Shown: piece by piece, positions 47,822 through 59,431 of the stretch
How positions within the stretch are numbered: the stretch's first letter is position 1
Layout: every line of letters begins with the position of its first letter
Assembly: GCA_033182465.1 (NCBI GenBank)
Contig: CP137328.1
Coordinates: 372,001 to 436,000 of the forward strand
Direction of reading: 5' to 3'
Origin: Sanghuangporus weigelae
Taxonomy: Eukaryota; Basidiomycota; Agaricomycetes; Hymenochaetales; Hymenochaetaceae
DNA: 64,000 bases
Position numbers and translations under genes: made by a program
The notes under the pieces: model-generated
Databases searched by the model: none
The model's input: only the letters and a program-made list of their open reading frames with translations
Told to the model about the DNA's origin: nothing

Positions 47822-49346
47822 TACTGTGTTGAAAAATGAAAACGTAAAATAAACTTCTGTTTTTACAGCCATGAGGAAAAACCTGATGTCCGTAATGCCT
47901 TAGAATGGCCAGAATTTCAGAAATTTGTTTAGAAATTCTATAGAAATTCCGTGAATTCTGAAAGTTCCCAATTCAGTAAATTCCCAGACCCGCATTCCAT
48001 GTTCTGAACCATTCTAATGAAATCTGAAAATTTCTGAACTATTCTTTGGTATTCTTTCAGTCAATTTCTGAACAGCATCCAGGAAAAAACACAAATCAAA
48101 TCAATATATTATTCAAAGTAATAGTATCATTTATATTATATATACATAGATCAAGAAAGTTCCAAATCACATCGAGCAATGTAGATAGTGTATCTAAATT
48201 CATGTCAGCTAAGTTATACAAGATTGTCTCACATCATCCCTTCACGTTCAAGCTGAAGTCTAGGGAGAGTGCAGCCACATGTGCAGTAAACAACAAGATA
48301 CTAGCTAGTAATACACAGACAATCACTATCAAAGGCCTCCATGTACTGTAGACTGTCTGACTCTCCTAGACAATGATAAAGGCAGCAGTGTTCGACCATA
48401 AGGAGATATTGGCAATGTCAAGGTTCAAGGAGATAAAAAGGAAGCAGACCTTGTCTACTGGACCTCACAGGGGTGCCTATGAAGTTGAAAGGATCCGCTC
48501 AAAATCTTGCATCAGGATTGACATGATCAGCAGATCCACACGATCAGCTTTCCAAACGCGACCGGTAACCAAGCCAGCTATCACGGGCCCAAGCGATCGA
48601 GCGGCCTAGGCAACAGTAACCCGTTACCACCCGAGCACTGGAAGCACCGAAGCGGATACGTAATCCCGCTAACAGCTAACACCGCCGACCGCCTATTACC
48701 ACAGACTACCACTCTAACGCCGCCGACCAAGCAACCAGAGCGACCTCGATCAAAAGAAGCGATCAAACTTCTTAAAAGTCCAGAAACACAACTACTAAAG
48801 CCTAAACGCTAAAAGGCTAAAGGCTAATAAGGTTTATGGAGACCTCACTGGCATTTCAGCACTGTCAAGTCTGTGCACAAGTTTACATGGTCCTTTATGA
48901 AGTATACTACATAGTATGCACGGCAACAGTTGGTACACGTGACTGTCACATCGAAACCGAGCGACACCTTCAAGATACAATACATTCCAATCCACCAAAC
49001 CCAGTAGTACCCAAGAAATGAGAGGAACTCACGATCATAACTCGAACCCCTCGAACTACGAACCCGATAACCTGGAGAATGATTGGATGGTATAGACCAG
49101 AGTTGCACACACCATGTCCAGCATCTACAATACAGGCAAACCTTTATTTACCGAGAGATGCGAACCTGGAGACCAAGCAGTTACAACTCCTTATACAACA
49201 AAGGATATGGCATTACATTCGAGACATACAATATGAAAGCAAAGCATAGCTAGTCACCAGAACCCAGCAGAACCCGCCAGCAGAGCTTATGCAGTTCATG
49301 ATATGCCTTGGACCATACTCTACACCAACCCGACACCTTAACACGG
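47822..49346. other. AT-rich repeat-border sequence
   Basis: No gene found. The first 250 bases are AT-rich with scattered AGAATTTC/GAAATTCT words and a weak inverted pairing between about 47895 and 48055, possibly a worn small element. The part at 48590-48830 contains CGCCGACC words like those in the LTR-like element inserted to its right. The rest is unassigned. Confidence 0.4.
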
Positions 49347-51164
49347 TGTAGCGCACTGGCTCCTCCTGTGCCAGTACACTCATACTATGGCTCCCTCTTA
49401 CTGCAGATACCATATCCCAGCACTGCCGACACCTGAGAGTGTGAGGGCACACTCCTATTGCACTCGGGACATCATTTGAGCACGTATCCATTGATTCCAG
49501 CACACGTACTGTACTGCGGCGCCCTCCTATGACCCAAATCGATCCGCCGATGGCTCCCCGACACTCAGACAGGTCCGCCGACAGCTCCTACCCAGCACCA
49601 GGCACTATAGGACACATCCCTCAGTGACTACGTGCCGCCGATCTTATGATTTACCATACGTACAGCCGTGCAGCGACTCTGGATGCCTCCGAGTCGGCCC
49701 CCCTTGGCGCCGATCAATGCGGCGGACACTCAGACATCCTCAGGTACCCTCGCCGACGCCTCCTACAGCTTACCAAGCAGTCCCCCATTGTCTAGGGAGC
49801 TATATATTGTCATATGTGCTTACATGCCTCATTACGATGTATCTGCCACCAGTCCGGCAGTCCCCCACAGCACTGCCGCTCCGGCCACTCATATTAGTCA
49901 CTAGGGATCGCCCACACTCTGTATTGAGTGCCGCCGATGCATCGGACACCTCAGGGACATCGGCTGATGCGCCCTTTGTCTCATATATGCGATATCAGCC
50001 TCCGATCATCGGTTCCGATGTTTCCCGACTTCCCCCCGACGCGGCGGCCCCCATTAGACCATGTATGGAAGGTAGGCATGTGGTACATCGGCGTGCCAAG
50101 CCACCGACTCGCGCCACCAAGCCCAACTCCACCGGCGCCCGTGTTATTGCAGATACTCAATATTTCATGTGATTGGATGCCCCCCTCACGTTGCCGCTCT
50201 CAGATTTCACCTGGGCGCTCCGGCAGCGGCCCTTGGCGACCCAGATGACTCAGGAGATGTTGTCAGACAGTAGGATGTGTCGGCGACAGCAGTAGAGTAT
50301 ATATAGAGCTTATACTAGCTTGTAGACGAAAGGATTCCAAGCCTAGCAAGGATTCCAAGAGCATGTACCAGACCGAGCGCCAGAGTTCGAGATATCCCTC
50401 ACTCTGAGTCTCCCCTCATGTACTGAGCCTCCCCCTTGACTATATACTATCCTTGACATCTCCTCTTGTTTGACTCCACATTCTACTTGCCTTCGCCGCC
50501 TCCGGTACGCCTCTGCCGCTCTGACGTTCAGTGAGTGAGTAGGGCTTGGGATTTAACCCTGAGCCTCCTCCCCACACTTTATACCTGTCCGGTGCCCCTC
50601 TATTTGACATCGGCGACCCTTCGGCGACCCAGGCTTCTTATCAGACTCCCCTTCGGCGTCCTTTCCAGCCTTTCACTCCAGTTTATCCCATCTATTGATC
50701 TTATACGGTCTTTTCCTTTCATCTATCGCATTTACGCTACTTCGGCAGATTTGTGCAGCCTCCCCCTCAATCCGGCACCCCTCTATTCGACGTCGGCGGC
50801 CACCTGGCGACCCAGCCTTCCTATCATACACCCCTGCAGCGCCCTTTCCAGCCTTTCACTCCAGCTTAGTCCATATATTCATCTTATACGGTCCTTTCTC
50901 TCCATCTATTGTGTTTACGCTACGTCGGCAGCCCCCTGTGACCCCCCCTCTCAAGCGGCGGTCCTGTTATCCTATTCCCTTTATCCAGCGGCATCTCTAG
51001 ACCCATCCATTACGTCTCCGACGGTTCCTGGCACCTGCCGGGTAGTAGGTCTTTGAGAGTCTGATAGCGTCGGCATCCCATTTTTGGAGGTCCCTTCATA
51101 CATTCAGCACCCTTAGTAGGACGGACATCTGTAGCACCTTCAGATACGACACCGCCGACCGACA
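49347..51164 (+). mobile_element. LTR-like element family 1, solo copy (plus)
   Basis: A fossil LTR-type sequence of 1818 bp that begins TGTAGCGCAC and ends CCGACA, so it has the TG...CA ends of retroelement LTRs. It is flanked by a 4-bp duplication ACGG (49343-49346 and 51165-51168). No internal coding region or partner LTR in the same orientation lies beside it, so it is best read as a solo LTR. It contains a 182-bp tandem subrepeat at about 50592-50955 and many CGCCGA/TCGGCG words. A second copy in reverse orientation is at 62180-63962; the two are closely similar, so both are fairly young. Superfamily not determined. Confidence 0.75.
50592..50955 (+). repeat. Tandem 182-bp subrepeat inside LTR-like family 1
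   Basis: Two adjacent units, starting near 50592 and 50774, share CCCCTCTATT, TTTCCAGCCTTTCACTCCAG, TCTTATACGGTC and a TACGCTAC-TCGGCAG end. The same pair occurs in the reverse copy at 62180-63962, so the duplication predates both insertions. Confidence 0.7.
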
Positions 51165-52864
51165 ACGGATGTGCGAGTTATGCTTACCCTCGCTGGACCT
51201 CGAGATGAATTCCAAAGAATCACATACCGAGCAGCCTACATCGCTCCAAGAGCAAAGATGCCACTCAATGACGGCAATGACATTGTTATGGAGTACTGAC
51301 AGTGGAGCATTCCACATCGGAACACCACCTCTATTGTCTCAGTCAGCAACTCCACAGAATTCTGTCATAGTGGAGACGACCTTACAGATTGGAGCAAAGG
51401 GGAGCGAAGCGCAGCAGGATGACAAAGGAACAGATGTAATGGTGGAGAAAGGTGGAGAAAAGTGGAGTAAAGTGGAGACAGGATGAGTAAGAAATAGGAC
51501 GGAAAATGGAATATCTGGGAGCATAAATAGTTGTAGGATTAGGCTCTCATTTCCCCATCTTTCGATCCTCTTAACACACTGGTGTAAAGCTTGCCCTACA
51601 GCGAGCTATTACTGTGTGCTTTGTACTATCATGCCTCTTGGAAATCCCAATCTGCTTTACTATCATCTCATATCTGAAAGCATCCATAACTCGGACCGCA
51701 ACTAGGAAGGCTAGTAAGGGACCGCGTGGTACAGCTAGACGTGGGTAGATAAGATCACCTCTGCATAACACACCGCTGCTTAGGCAAAAGGATCGAACTG
51801 GTATAACCCCAGGCCTACTTCCTAACAGAAGTAGGTAAGATAACCCGAAAGTGCCGCTGAGGGAGCAGCGTACTGTAGAGGCTGATGGCATACTCAACTG
51901 TAATGGATCTTGTGGAAAGTGAGGCGAAGGATTAGCAGATATCTATGAGAGCAGCAGAGTTGCTGATTAGTAGAAGAGTGATGGCACTGTTGATAAGTAG
52001 AAGAGTGATAGTGCTGTCGAGAGAGGGCATCGCAAAGAGGAAGTTGGCATGGTCGAGAAGAGGAAGCACGACTTCTCGGTCTAAAAGAGAAAGCATGATG
52101 GCACAGAGAAAGGAGGAAGCATGATGTCACATCTGAGAAGAGGAAGTATGACAGCGTAAAGAAAGGAGGAAATATGACGGCATGGCTGAGAAGAGGAAGC
52201 ATGATGGTGCAGAGCCTAGGCAAGGGGCAGCAGCAGGTGACCATGCAATTCTCAAGTGAGGACAAGGGCGATCTGCCAGGTAACATGTGTGATCAATGTG
52301 TACCTTTGGTGGGTTCTTCTGTGCAGCGGACAATGTACTAAAAAGGGGGAAACACTAGGTAGAGTATGCACTAGGCTCTTATTCCCAAGACTGCTCTGTC
52401 TGTACTCTAGATACATACTATCTATATATACTATGAGGTGCTACTAGTGGGTGTGATAAAGGCAGAGGGCGGCAGCATATGACAGAGGCACTGGAATGGC
52501 AAGGCCCAACATCAGAATACGCCGACAAGCTGCTGAGATACAGGAGCACCCCAATCGGACAAGTGGTGATTGGTACAATGCACTAGAGTGCCAGGTGCAC
52601 TTAGATTGCTAAGGGGGGGCCCCATATGAATCTGAAACATCAAGGGAATGAATAATACTAAAAGGGGAAATATGTGAGCAGGTATCGGGCACAATATCAG
52701 ACCCGAGGTGCATACTAGAGCGATAAGGATATGAAACATAAGAAAAGGAGGACCCCTGAGTTGCTAAATGTCAAATGATAAACTGGCCGATAGGAGAATA
52801 GTTTGGCCGCAGCATAATATACATCCACTGCATCATAATGGGCAATTGTGCAAGATCCCGACAA

Positions 52865-52999
52865 AGGTTCTTAGGAGAGACTGGAGAGGTGGCACTGAGA
52901 CTCAACACTGAGGTGAAGAGGTGCCGCTATATAATGAGTGGTCACCTGAAACCTCAACATAGGTTCTCAGGAGAGACTGGAGAGGTGGCACTAAGACTC
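52865..52999. repeat. Direct repeat, 39 bp at 96-bp spacing
   Basis: Segments 52865-52903 and 52961-52999 match at nearly every base, with the core GGAGAGACTGGAGAGGTGGC. The spacer shows no clear similarity. Confidence 0.7.
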
Positions 53000-53141
53000 G
53001 TCACTGGAAAAGCGAGATGGACATAAGGCAGAACTTATGAAAGTGGTGGATCACAAGGTAAAACTAGAAGGGCATGTCGGAATGGTACTGAAAGGTGGCA
53101 GCAATGTAGCAGATGCCGCATGAAGAGGTATAAGGATATGA

Positions 53142-53209
53142 GGTTATTGCTGGTCTGTACCGGCGGCCTGGTACAGGTTATTGCTGGTCTGTACCGGCGG
53201 CCTGGTACA
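53142..53209. repeat. Perfect tandem pair of a 34-bp unit
   Basis: Two identical adjacent units, 53142-53175 and 53176-53209, containing TGGTCTGTACCGGCGGCCTG. A third partial unit follows. The tract ends about 27 bases before an LTR-like copy begins. Confidence 0.85.
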
Positions 53210-53236
53210 GGTTAGTGCAGTGCACTACACCGGCGC

Positions 53237-54651
53237 TGTAGCGCACACTGCTATTCTGAGCATCGGCGGACAAGTATTGTATATACTCCACCAGTGTCTA
53301 ACACACTGGTGCATCAGCTGCCTGAGCGACTCCAACAGTCGTGAGGAGTATATACGACTCGATTCAATCCTTCCAAGTGCTCCGCCATACCTTAGGACGT
53401 GCCTGACACTTCGTACATATTTTGGTCCATGCCATTTTACCTTCTCTTGCACTTATGTCACCATTCCGAGACCCCAAAGACCCGCTAATACTGCGCCACA
53501 GGCGCCACACCATATTTTATTATCCATACTTTGTCATACTATAACTCGCCAACCACCGTGTCAGTCACCCAAGTGGATATCGGCACTTCGAAGCCTGGAC
53601 CCAGACTCCTGATGGGCCCCTAGATCTTCTCATCAACACTTCACACTGCCAGGGAACACTCTGACTTGTTTTGAGGTACCAAACAGTCACGTACCTTCAC
53701 CCTAGACATTCCATGAGGTGCGCTCCATTGTTTGGACATTGCCGAAGTGGCCTCTAAAGCCTGGACTTCCGATCAGAGTTCGCCGATTGGTACATCTGTT
53801 CAAACACTCTGTCCAGTTTGTTTGCCAACTTGAGTGTACTGTTTGGAGGACCCTTCCTAGACAGTTTTCATATTGTTTTACAGTTCCTTGCAGTCCACCT
53901 GACCCTTATCGCATCAGTTCCACACTCCTTGCTATGATTTCATCCTGTTTCACAGTTTCTTGTAGTCCACTAGACTTCTGTCTCATCGGTTTCACACTCC
54001 TTGTTGTGGTTTTATTGCATTTCACCTCACCTCTTGTCACAATCCTCCCCCAGACCTAGATCACTTGTTTTGTACATGTTTTGGACCTGCATAGTCTATA
54101 AAACCCACCTAGATGTTGTAGTTTTCAGATAGCAAATACTAGAGATCTGTTCAGTGCACGCCTCTTCTGTTCTGAAGTTCCTCAGACCGTCTCGACCGAC
54201 TCTGTCACTCATAGAAGCTTGTAGCACCCCCCCTGGGTGTCTCATCTTCATTGTTTAGACTAGTCCGGATGTCTGAGGTGTGACTTAGACACTCTCAGCT
54301 TGTCTTCTTTTCCCGTCGACTCATCTCCGAGGTGAACAAGTCGCCAAAGTATTCACTCGGCTCACCGCAGCACATCTGGATTGGCCTTCTTGGTTGATCA
54401 TTGAGTATTACATTCTGCCTATATGTATTTGTTCCCCCTTTTCTCTACAGATAGTTTTCCCCTGCTCGGTCACAGAAGCATGGACCTAGATGCTCGTTCC
54501 CATCCTATCCCTCCGACAGTTCACCCTGACAGCTCAGGCTGGACCTGTCCCAATCGACCGCTGTTCCTGCAGAGTAGGCCAGAGTCTCGGTCTACCTCAG
54601 GGGAGTCCTCCGGTGTACAGCCGGGTATCAAAAGTGACCGTCACTGTCACA
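53237..54651 (+). mobile_element. LTR-like element family 2, copy A (plus)
   Basis: A fossil LTR-type sequence of about 1.4 kb with TG...CA ends: it opens TGTAGCGCACACTG and closes GTCACTGTCACA. Its first ten bases equal those of family 1, so the families are related at the 5' end. No matching target duplication is evident. Reverse-oriented relatives occupy 57405-60753 on the other side of the Tc1 transposase. It carries no intact retroelement gene. Superfamily not determined. Confidence 0.6.
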
Positions 54652-54675
54652 CAAAATGTGTGCCGCATTGTGCGT

Positions 54676-56045
54676 CGTTGAAGAGTAAGACTAAAGCTTG
54701 GGAGCGTACGAAGTCGTTACGACCAGTTCCGCGGTGTTCCGACTGGTTTCGCCCGGTTCCGACTGGTTTCGCTGGAGCGAGTGGACTTAGCAAGAACGCC
54801 ATAGTTCAAATGGCACGTGCACCGTTCCATGATCGGCCATCATATCAGACACGATGGAAGAATCACGCGACGATCCTACACACGTCAATCACAAGTCTCC
54901 GGATCCCGGATCCGTACTCCTGACAAAGAGATTTGACCCTGCAGCGTCGTCCACAGTCCCTCTCCCATTCAAAACGTCGCAGATTTGCCCTGTAAGGCTA
55001 GCTGAAGTCTTTCCAAGTCTTTTCCCCTAGTTCCGACTCGTTCCGCTCAAAGACACCCGGTTCCGAAAGCTTTGCTTATGATCTCACTTTCTATATGCGT
55101 CCCTTTTATTTCTTTATGCTCTCGTTCCGACCATGCTTGGTATTGTTTCTTTCTGTTTTATGTGTCCCTTAACCATTCATATGCACCCCATTCCTTTGTA
55201 GATAAGTGATATGCGTTCCCCTTTTTCTTATGACTTATGTTTTCTGACCGATGGGAGGCTCAGTTTGGACGTTTAGTATAAATTTAGCACGACTCTTGTA
55301 GTGGGAGGGACAGCTTAGTGGGAGCTAAGGAGCTCTTTGATCGTCTCAAGTCCCCCAGCCTCGAGTTCTTCTTGTTCGTAGAAAACTCTCTCGTCTCTAA
55401 AGCCTAATATACGATATTTCGTGTTCTGTACAGTCGATCGGTGACATCTCTTCGCAGCAGAGCCGTTCGTACGTTCGTATAGTTCGCCTAGTTCGTATAA
55501 AGGACTCCTCCTGTCTCTGTCACCCGGATCGAAACTTCATTGCGTGTTCCGATTGGTTTCGCTGGTTTCGCTCGTAACCCAGTTACTTAGCGTGCCGCGT
55601 GCTTTCGGTCTCGTAACACCTTCCCCTCTCCACTGTCGTCGGAAAAGGGCACCATATTACCCCTTTCCATCGCCGTAAAGTCCCTCCGTCTCTTGTATCA
55701 CGTTTGGGTCACCCAGTTACCGTCCCCGTCCATCGTACCACGTTTGAATCGTTACGCCGTGTTCCGACACTTTAGACTCCGAGTGAGATCGGCTGCTGTC
55801 GCTTCCCAGTGTGTTAGCACGGTCGATTAGTCACGTTCGAGTTGGTGGTTTGACTAGCGTAGCCTTAGTTAGATTAGTTCTCGTGCCTTGTGTTAGTCGG
55901 CTTTAGTCCAGAGCTCGCAGTTGAGCCGGAGAGTCGATTTAGCCTTTGCACCGCCACCATCAATCTCGGGAGAAGCCCATCCTCGGAATCCTTCCTCGAG
56001 CGCTTCCCACGCGTTCCTCAGCCCTCATACTACCCTTCTCTCGTA
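54676..56045 (+). repeat. Long direct repeat R2, copy 1
   Basis: At least 1.37 kb that recurs at 60858-62179 plus 63963-64000, differing at scattered bases. It starts GTTGAAGAGTAAGAC, contains several TTCCGACTGGTTTCG-type words, a TATAAATT box near 55280 and a pyrimidine-rich 3' half. In this copy the Tc1-type transposase frame begins about 190 bases after the last base I can compare. It is non-coding by inspection and may be the leader or LTR of a larger element. Confidence 0.75.
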
Positions 56046-56234
56046 TATTCCAGTATCCCTTCGTGTCCACTTGCCTTTGGTCTAGGTGTATCTCTCTGCT
56101 GACTATTCAAAGGTGTTCTAGGGCAGCCCCTCGAACTTTATATTCCCTGTCCAGTTTCAGAACGCCCACAGGAGTTTCATCGTCTCACTTTGTCAGTTTC
56201 CACTCACTTCCGTCCTGCCCCCCTCCCTACTTTC

Positions 56235-57290
56235 ATGACCCAAACACACTCCCTAAGGTCTCAGCTCGCCTCCCCGGTGAAAAACCAGATTATTGGGGCC
56301 ATTATTGGCGGCAAAAACAAGTCTCAAGCAGCAAAGGCATTTGGCATACCTCGGATGACCGTAAACGACCTTTTTGCACGCTACAAAAAAACCGGTACAA
56401 CAAAAAACTTGCCCCGAACTTGCTGTCCGAAGAAGATCCGTGATCACGACCATCCCCTGCTCATACAAACTGCAAGAAAAACCCGTTTTGCGCCTCTCAA
56501 AACTCTGGCACAAAGTCTCAATGTCAAAGTGAGCCGTCAGACTATCAGACGTGAGCTAAACGCTGCAGGACTCAAGCAGAGGAAGGCCCGACGTGCTCCA
56601 TACGTCAACAAGGCCCATAGGGTCTTACGGCTAGCACGTGTGAAGGAACTGGTGAAGATTACAAAGAGGCAGTTGAAGTCGGTCATTTTCTCAGACGAGT
56701 GCTATGTTTACCTTGGTTCAAACCCTGGCACCATTTATTGTACACGTCGCTCTGATGAAACCTGGCATGAGGACTGCGTTATACCATCCTTTAAGAAGTC
56801 CTCTGTACGTGTTATGGTCTGGGGTTGCATCATGTATGGTAGGAAGGGTCCGCTTATTGTGCTCGAGTATCCCGGGGGCAAGGGAGGAGGAATGACTGCG
56901 AAAAAATATATTGAGCAGGTATTGGATGGCTGTCTTTTGGATTTTTACAATGAGGTCCGTCAACGCAATCGGTCTGTTACATTTCAACAAGACAATGCAT
57001 GGTGCCATACGGCAAAAACGACGCAACGCTGGTTTGAAGAGCATGGCATTTCACTGTTCCCACACCTACCCACTTCTCCAGACATTAACGCTATTGAACC
57101 TTGCTGGTTGGACCTTAAACGGAACATATAGGCCCGTCGTCATCACCCTACATCAGTTGGAGAGCTCAGAAAGGCTGTTCTCGAGGCCTGGGAGGCAATA
57201 CCAATCAATCATATCAATAACTATATTTTATCAGTGCCTCGCCGTGCACAGACAATTATTAATGCTAAAGGTGGACCAACGAAATACTAA
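56235..57290 (+). mobile_element. Tc1/mariner transposase (DD34E) with one in-frame stop
   Basis: Cut-and-paste DNA transposase. The frame from MTQTHSLRSQLASPVKNQII carries an N-terminal helix-turn-helix region (KNKSQAAKAFGIPRMTVNDL and SLNVKVSRQTIRRELNAAGL). The catalytic domain follows: first Asp in VIFSDECYVYLG, second Asp in FQQDNAWCHTA, and Glu in SPDINAIEPCW, with 34 residues between the last two, so it is the Tc1 DD34E type. A TAG at 57129-57131 falls after LKRNI. The same frame stays open for 52 more codons (ARRHHPTSVGELRKAVLEAW ... GGPTKY) to a natural stop at 57288-57290, so the stop removes only the C-terminus. No terminal inverted repeats with TA flanks were found. It is probably inactive or truncated. 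Confidence 0.88.
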
Positions 57291-57404
57291 TGGTGGAAGG
57301 AATATTATTAGATGCTAATCAATGTATATACATACTTAATTTTGTATAAAATTGTGTTTTACGTGAGTGGTGCAGCATAGAAGTTGCATAAGCACGACGC
57401 GACT
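57291..57404. other. Short tail between transposase and LTR-like copies
   Basis: AT-rich for 70 bases, then GC-richer. It should contain the right end of the Tc1 element but I could not find a matching inverted end on the left side. Confidence 0.35.
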
Positions 57405-59427
57405 TACGGGAAAGCGTGACAGTGATGGTCACTTTTGATACCCAGCTGTATGATTGATAGGGTGGGTGGATGATCGGACTAGGTCTGTAGGTGCGATCCT
57501 AGCAGGCTAGGGTGTTCGATCCTATAGGGAGCGAGCGAGAACAAATTGGGGAAACCAAACAAGGAAGGGTGATCCGGAAGACTCCCCTGAGATGGACCAA
57601 GACTCTGGCCTACTCTGTGGGAACTGTAGTCAGTCGGAATAGCTCCGGCCGGAACAGTTGGGGTGAACTATCAGAGTGGTGGGATGTGAATGAGCATCTA
57701 TGTCTGTACTCTTGTGACCAAGCAACAGGAATCTATCTAAAAAGGGGAGAAGGGAGGAGAAACGGGGGAGTGAATATATGTAGGCAAGATGTGATACTCA
57801 ATGATCGTCTAGGGAGACCAATCCGGACATGCTGCGGTGAACCGAGTGAATACTTCGGTAACTTGATCACCTCAGAGATGAGTCGACAGAGAAAGAAGAC
57901 AAGCTGAGTGTATCCAAGTCACTCCTGGTGTATGATCGATAGGGTGTGTGGACGATCAGACTAGGTCTGTAGGTGCGATCCTAGCAGGCTAGGGTGTTCG
58001 ATCCTATAGGGAGCAAGCGAGAACGAATCGGGGAAACCAAACAAAGAATGGTGATCCAGAAGACTCCCCTGAGATAGACCGAGACTCCGGCCTACTCTGT
58101 GGGAACCGTGGATAATCGGAATGGCTCTGGCCAGAATGGTCAGGGTGAACTATTGGAGGGATAGGATGTAAATGAGCGTCTAGGTCCGTACTCGTGTGAC
58201 CGAGCAACGGCAACCTATCTAAAGAGGGAAGAAAAAGGAGGATCAAATACACGTAGGCAAGATGTGATACTCAATGGTCGTCTAGGGAGACCAAATTGGA
58301 TGTGCTGCGGTGAACTGAGTGAATACTTCGGCGACTTGATCACCTCGGAGATGAGTTGATGAAGAAAGAAGACAAGCTGAGAGTATCCGAGTCACCCTCA
58401 GGATGTCTGGACTAGTCTAGACAAGGAAGGCGAGACACCCAAGGTGGGTACTATGGCTTTTTATGAATGACAGAGTTGGTCAGGACGGTCTGAGAGGCTT
58501 TGGAACAGAAGATGTGTGCACTGAACAGATCTCTGGTATTCGCTATCTGAAAACTACGACATCTGGGTGGGTTTTATAGACTATGGGGGTCCAAAACATG
58601 TACAAAACGACTGATCTGGGACTGGGGGAGGATCGTGACAAGACGTGAGATGAAACGTAATAAAACCACAACAAGGAGCGTAAAACTGACAAGACAAAAG
58701 TCTAGTGGACTACAGGAAACTGTGAAACAGGATGAAATCATAGCAAGGAGTGTGAAACTGATGCGATAAGGGTCAGACAGACTGCAAGGAACTGTGAAAC
58801 AACATGAAAACTGTCCAGGAAGCATCCTCCAAACCGCGCACCCAAGTCAGCGAACAAACTGGACAGAGTGATCAAACGGATGTATCAATCGGCAAACTCC
58901 GATCAGAAGTCCAAACCTCGGAGGCCACTTCGGCAAGGTCCGAACAATGGAGCGCACCTCGTGGAACATCTAGGGTGAAGGTACATGACTGTTGGGTACC
59001 TCAAAACAGGTCAGAATGGTCCCTGGCAGTGTGAAATGCTGATGAAAAGGCCTAGGGTCCCTTCAGGAGTCTGGGCCCAGGCCTTGGAGTGCCGATATCT
59101 ACTCGGATGACTGAAGCAGTGGTCGGCGAGTGGTAGTGTGACAAAGTATAGACAACAAAATATGGCGTGGCACCTATAGCGCAGTGTTAGCGGGTCTTCG
59201 GGGTCTTGGAATGTGACATATGTGCAATGGAAGGTGAAATGGGGTGATGTACAAAGTCTCGGGCGTGTCCTAAGGTATGGCGGAGTGCTCGGAAGGATCA
59301 AATCGAGTTGTATATACCCTTTGTGACTGTTGGAGTCGCTCGGGCAGCTGATACACCAGTGTGTTGGACACTGGTGAAGTATGTACAATACTTGACTGCT
59401 GACGCCCAGAATAGTGGTGTGCGCTAC
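57405..59427 (-). mobile_element. LTR-like element family 2, copies B (partial) and C
   Basis: Fossil LTR-type sequence in reverse orientation to copy A. It opens (on the plus strand) with the reverse of the family's GTCACTGTCAC end and closes at 59427 with the reverse of TGTAGCGCAC. A block of about 480 bases is present twice in tandem (starting near 57449 and 57930), so it is a partial copy joined to a fuller one. No intact gene is present. Confidence 0.55.
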
Positions 59428-59431
59428 AGCG

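Larger units (their letters stand above)
51169..53236. other. Unassigned repeat-region sequence with minisatellite tracts
   Basis: About 2 kb between two LTR-like copies. No coding sequence recognised. It contains recurring GAGAAGAGGAAGCATGATG-like words at about 52010-52210, a 96-bp-period repeat at 52865-52999 and a 34-bp direct repeat at 53142-53209. It is probably the interior of old transposable elements. Confidence 0.4.

Noticed and set aside
49624-50172. 182-codon frame in LTR-like family 1, with a 223-codon counterpart at 63014-63685
   Set aside because: The translation is low-complexity Pro/Ser/Arg-rich with no motif, and it follows from the biased composition and the CGCCGA words. 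The two frames are long because the copies are similar, not because of selection I can show.
52865-53209. Short direct repeats as a CRISPR-like array
   Set aside because: Only two units each, no regular spacers, and the genome is eukaryotic.
57505-57530. TTCGATCC words resembling a tRNA B box in family 2 repeats
   Set aside because: They recur within the LTR-like sequence, no cloverleaf fits, and there is no SINE-like structure with a tail.
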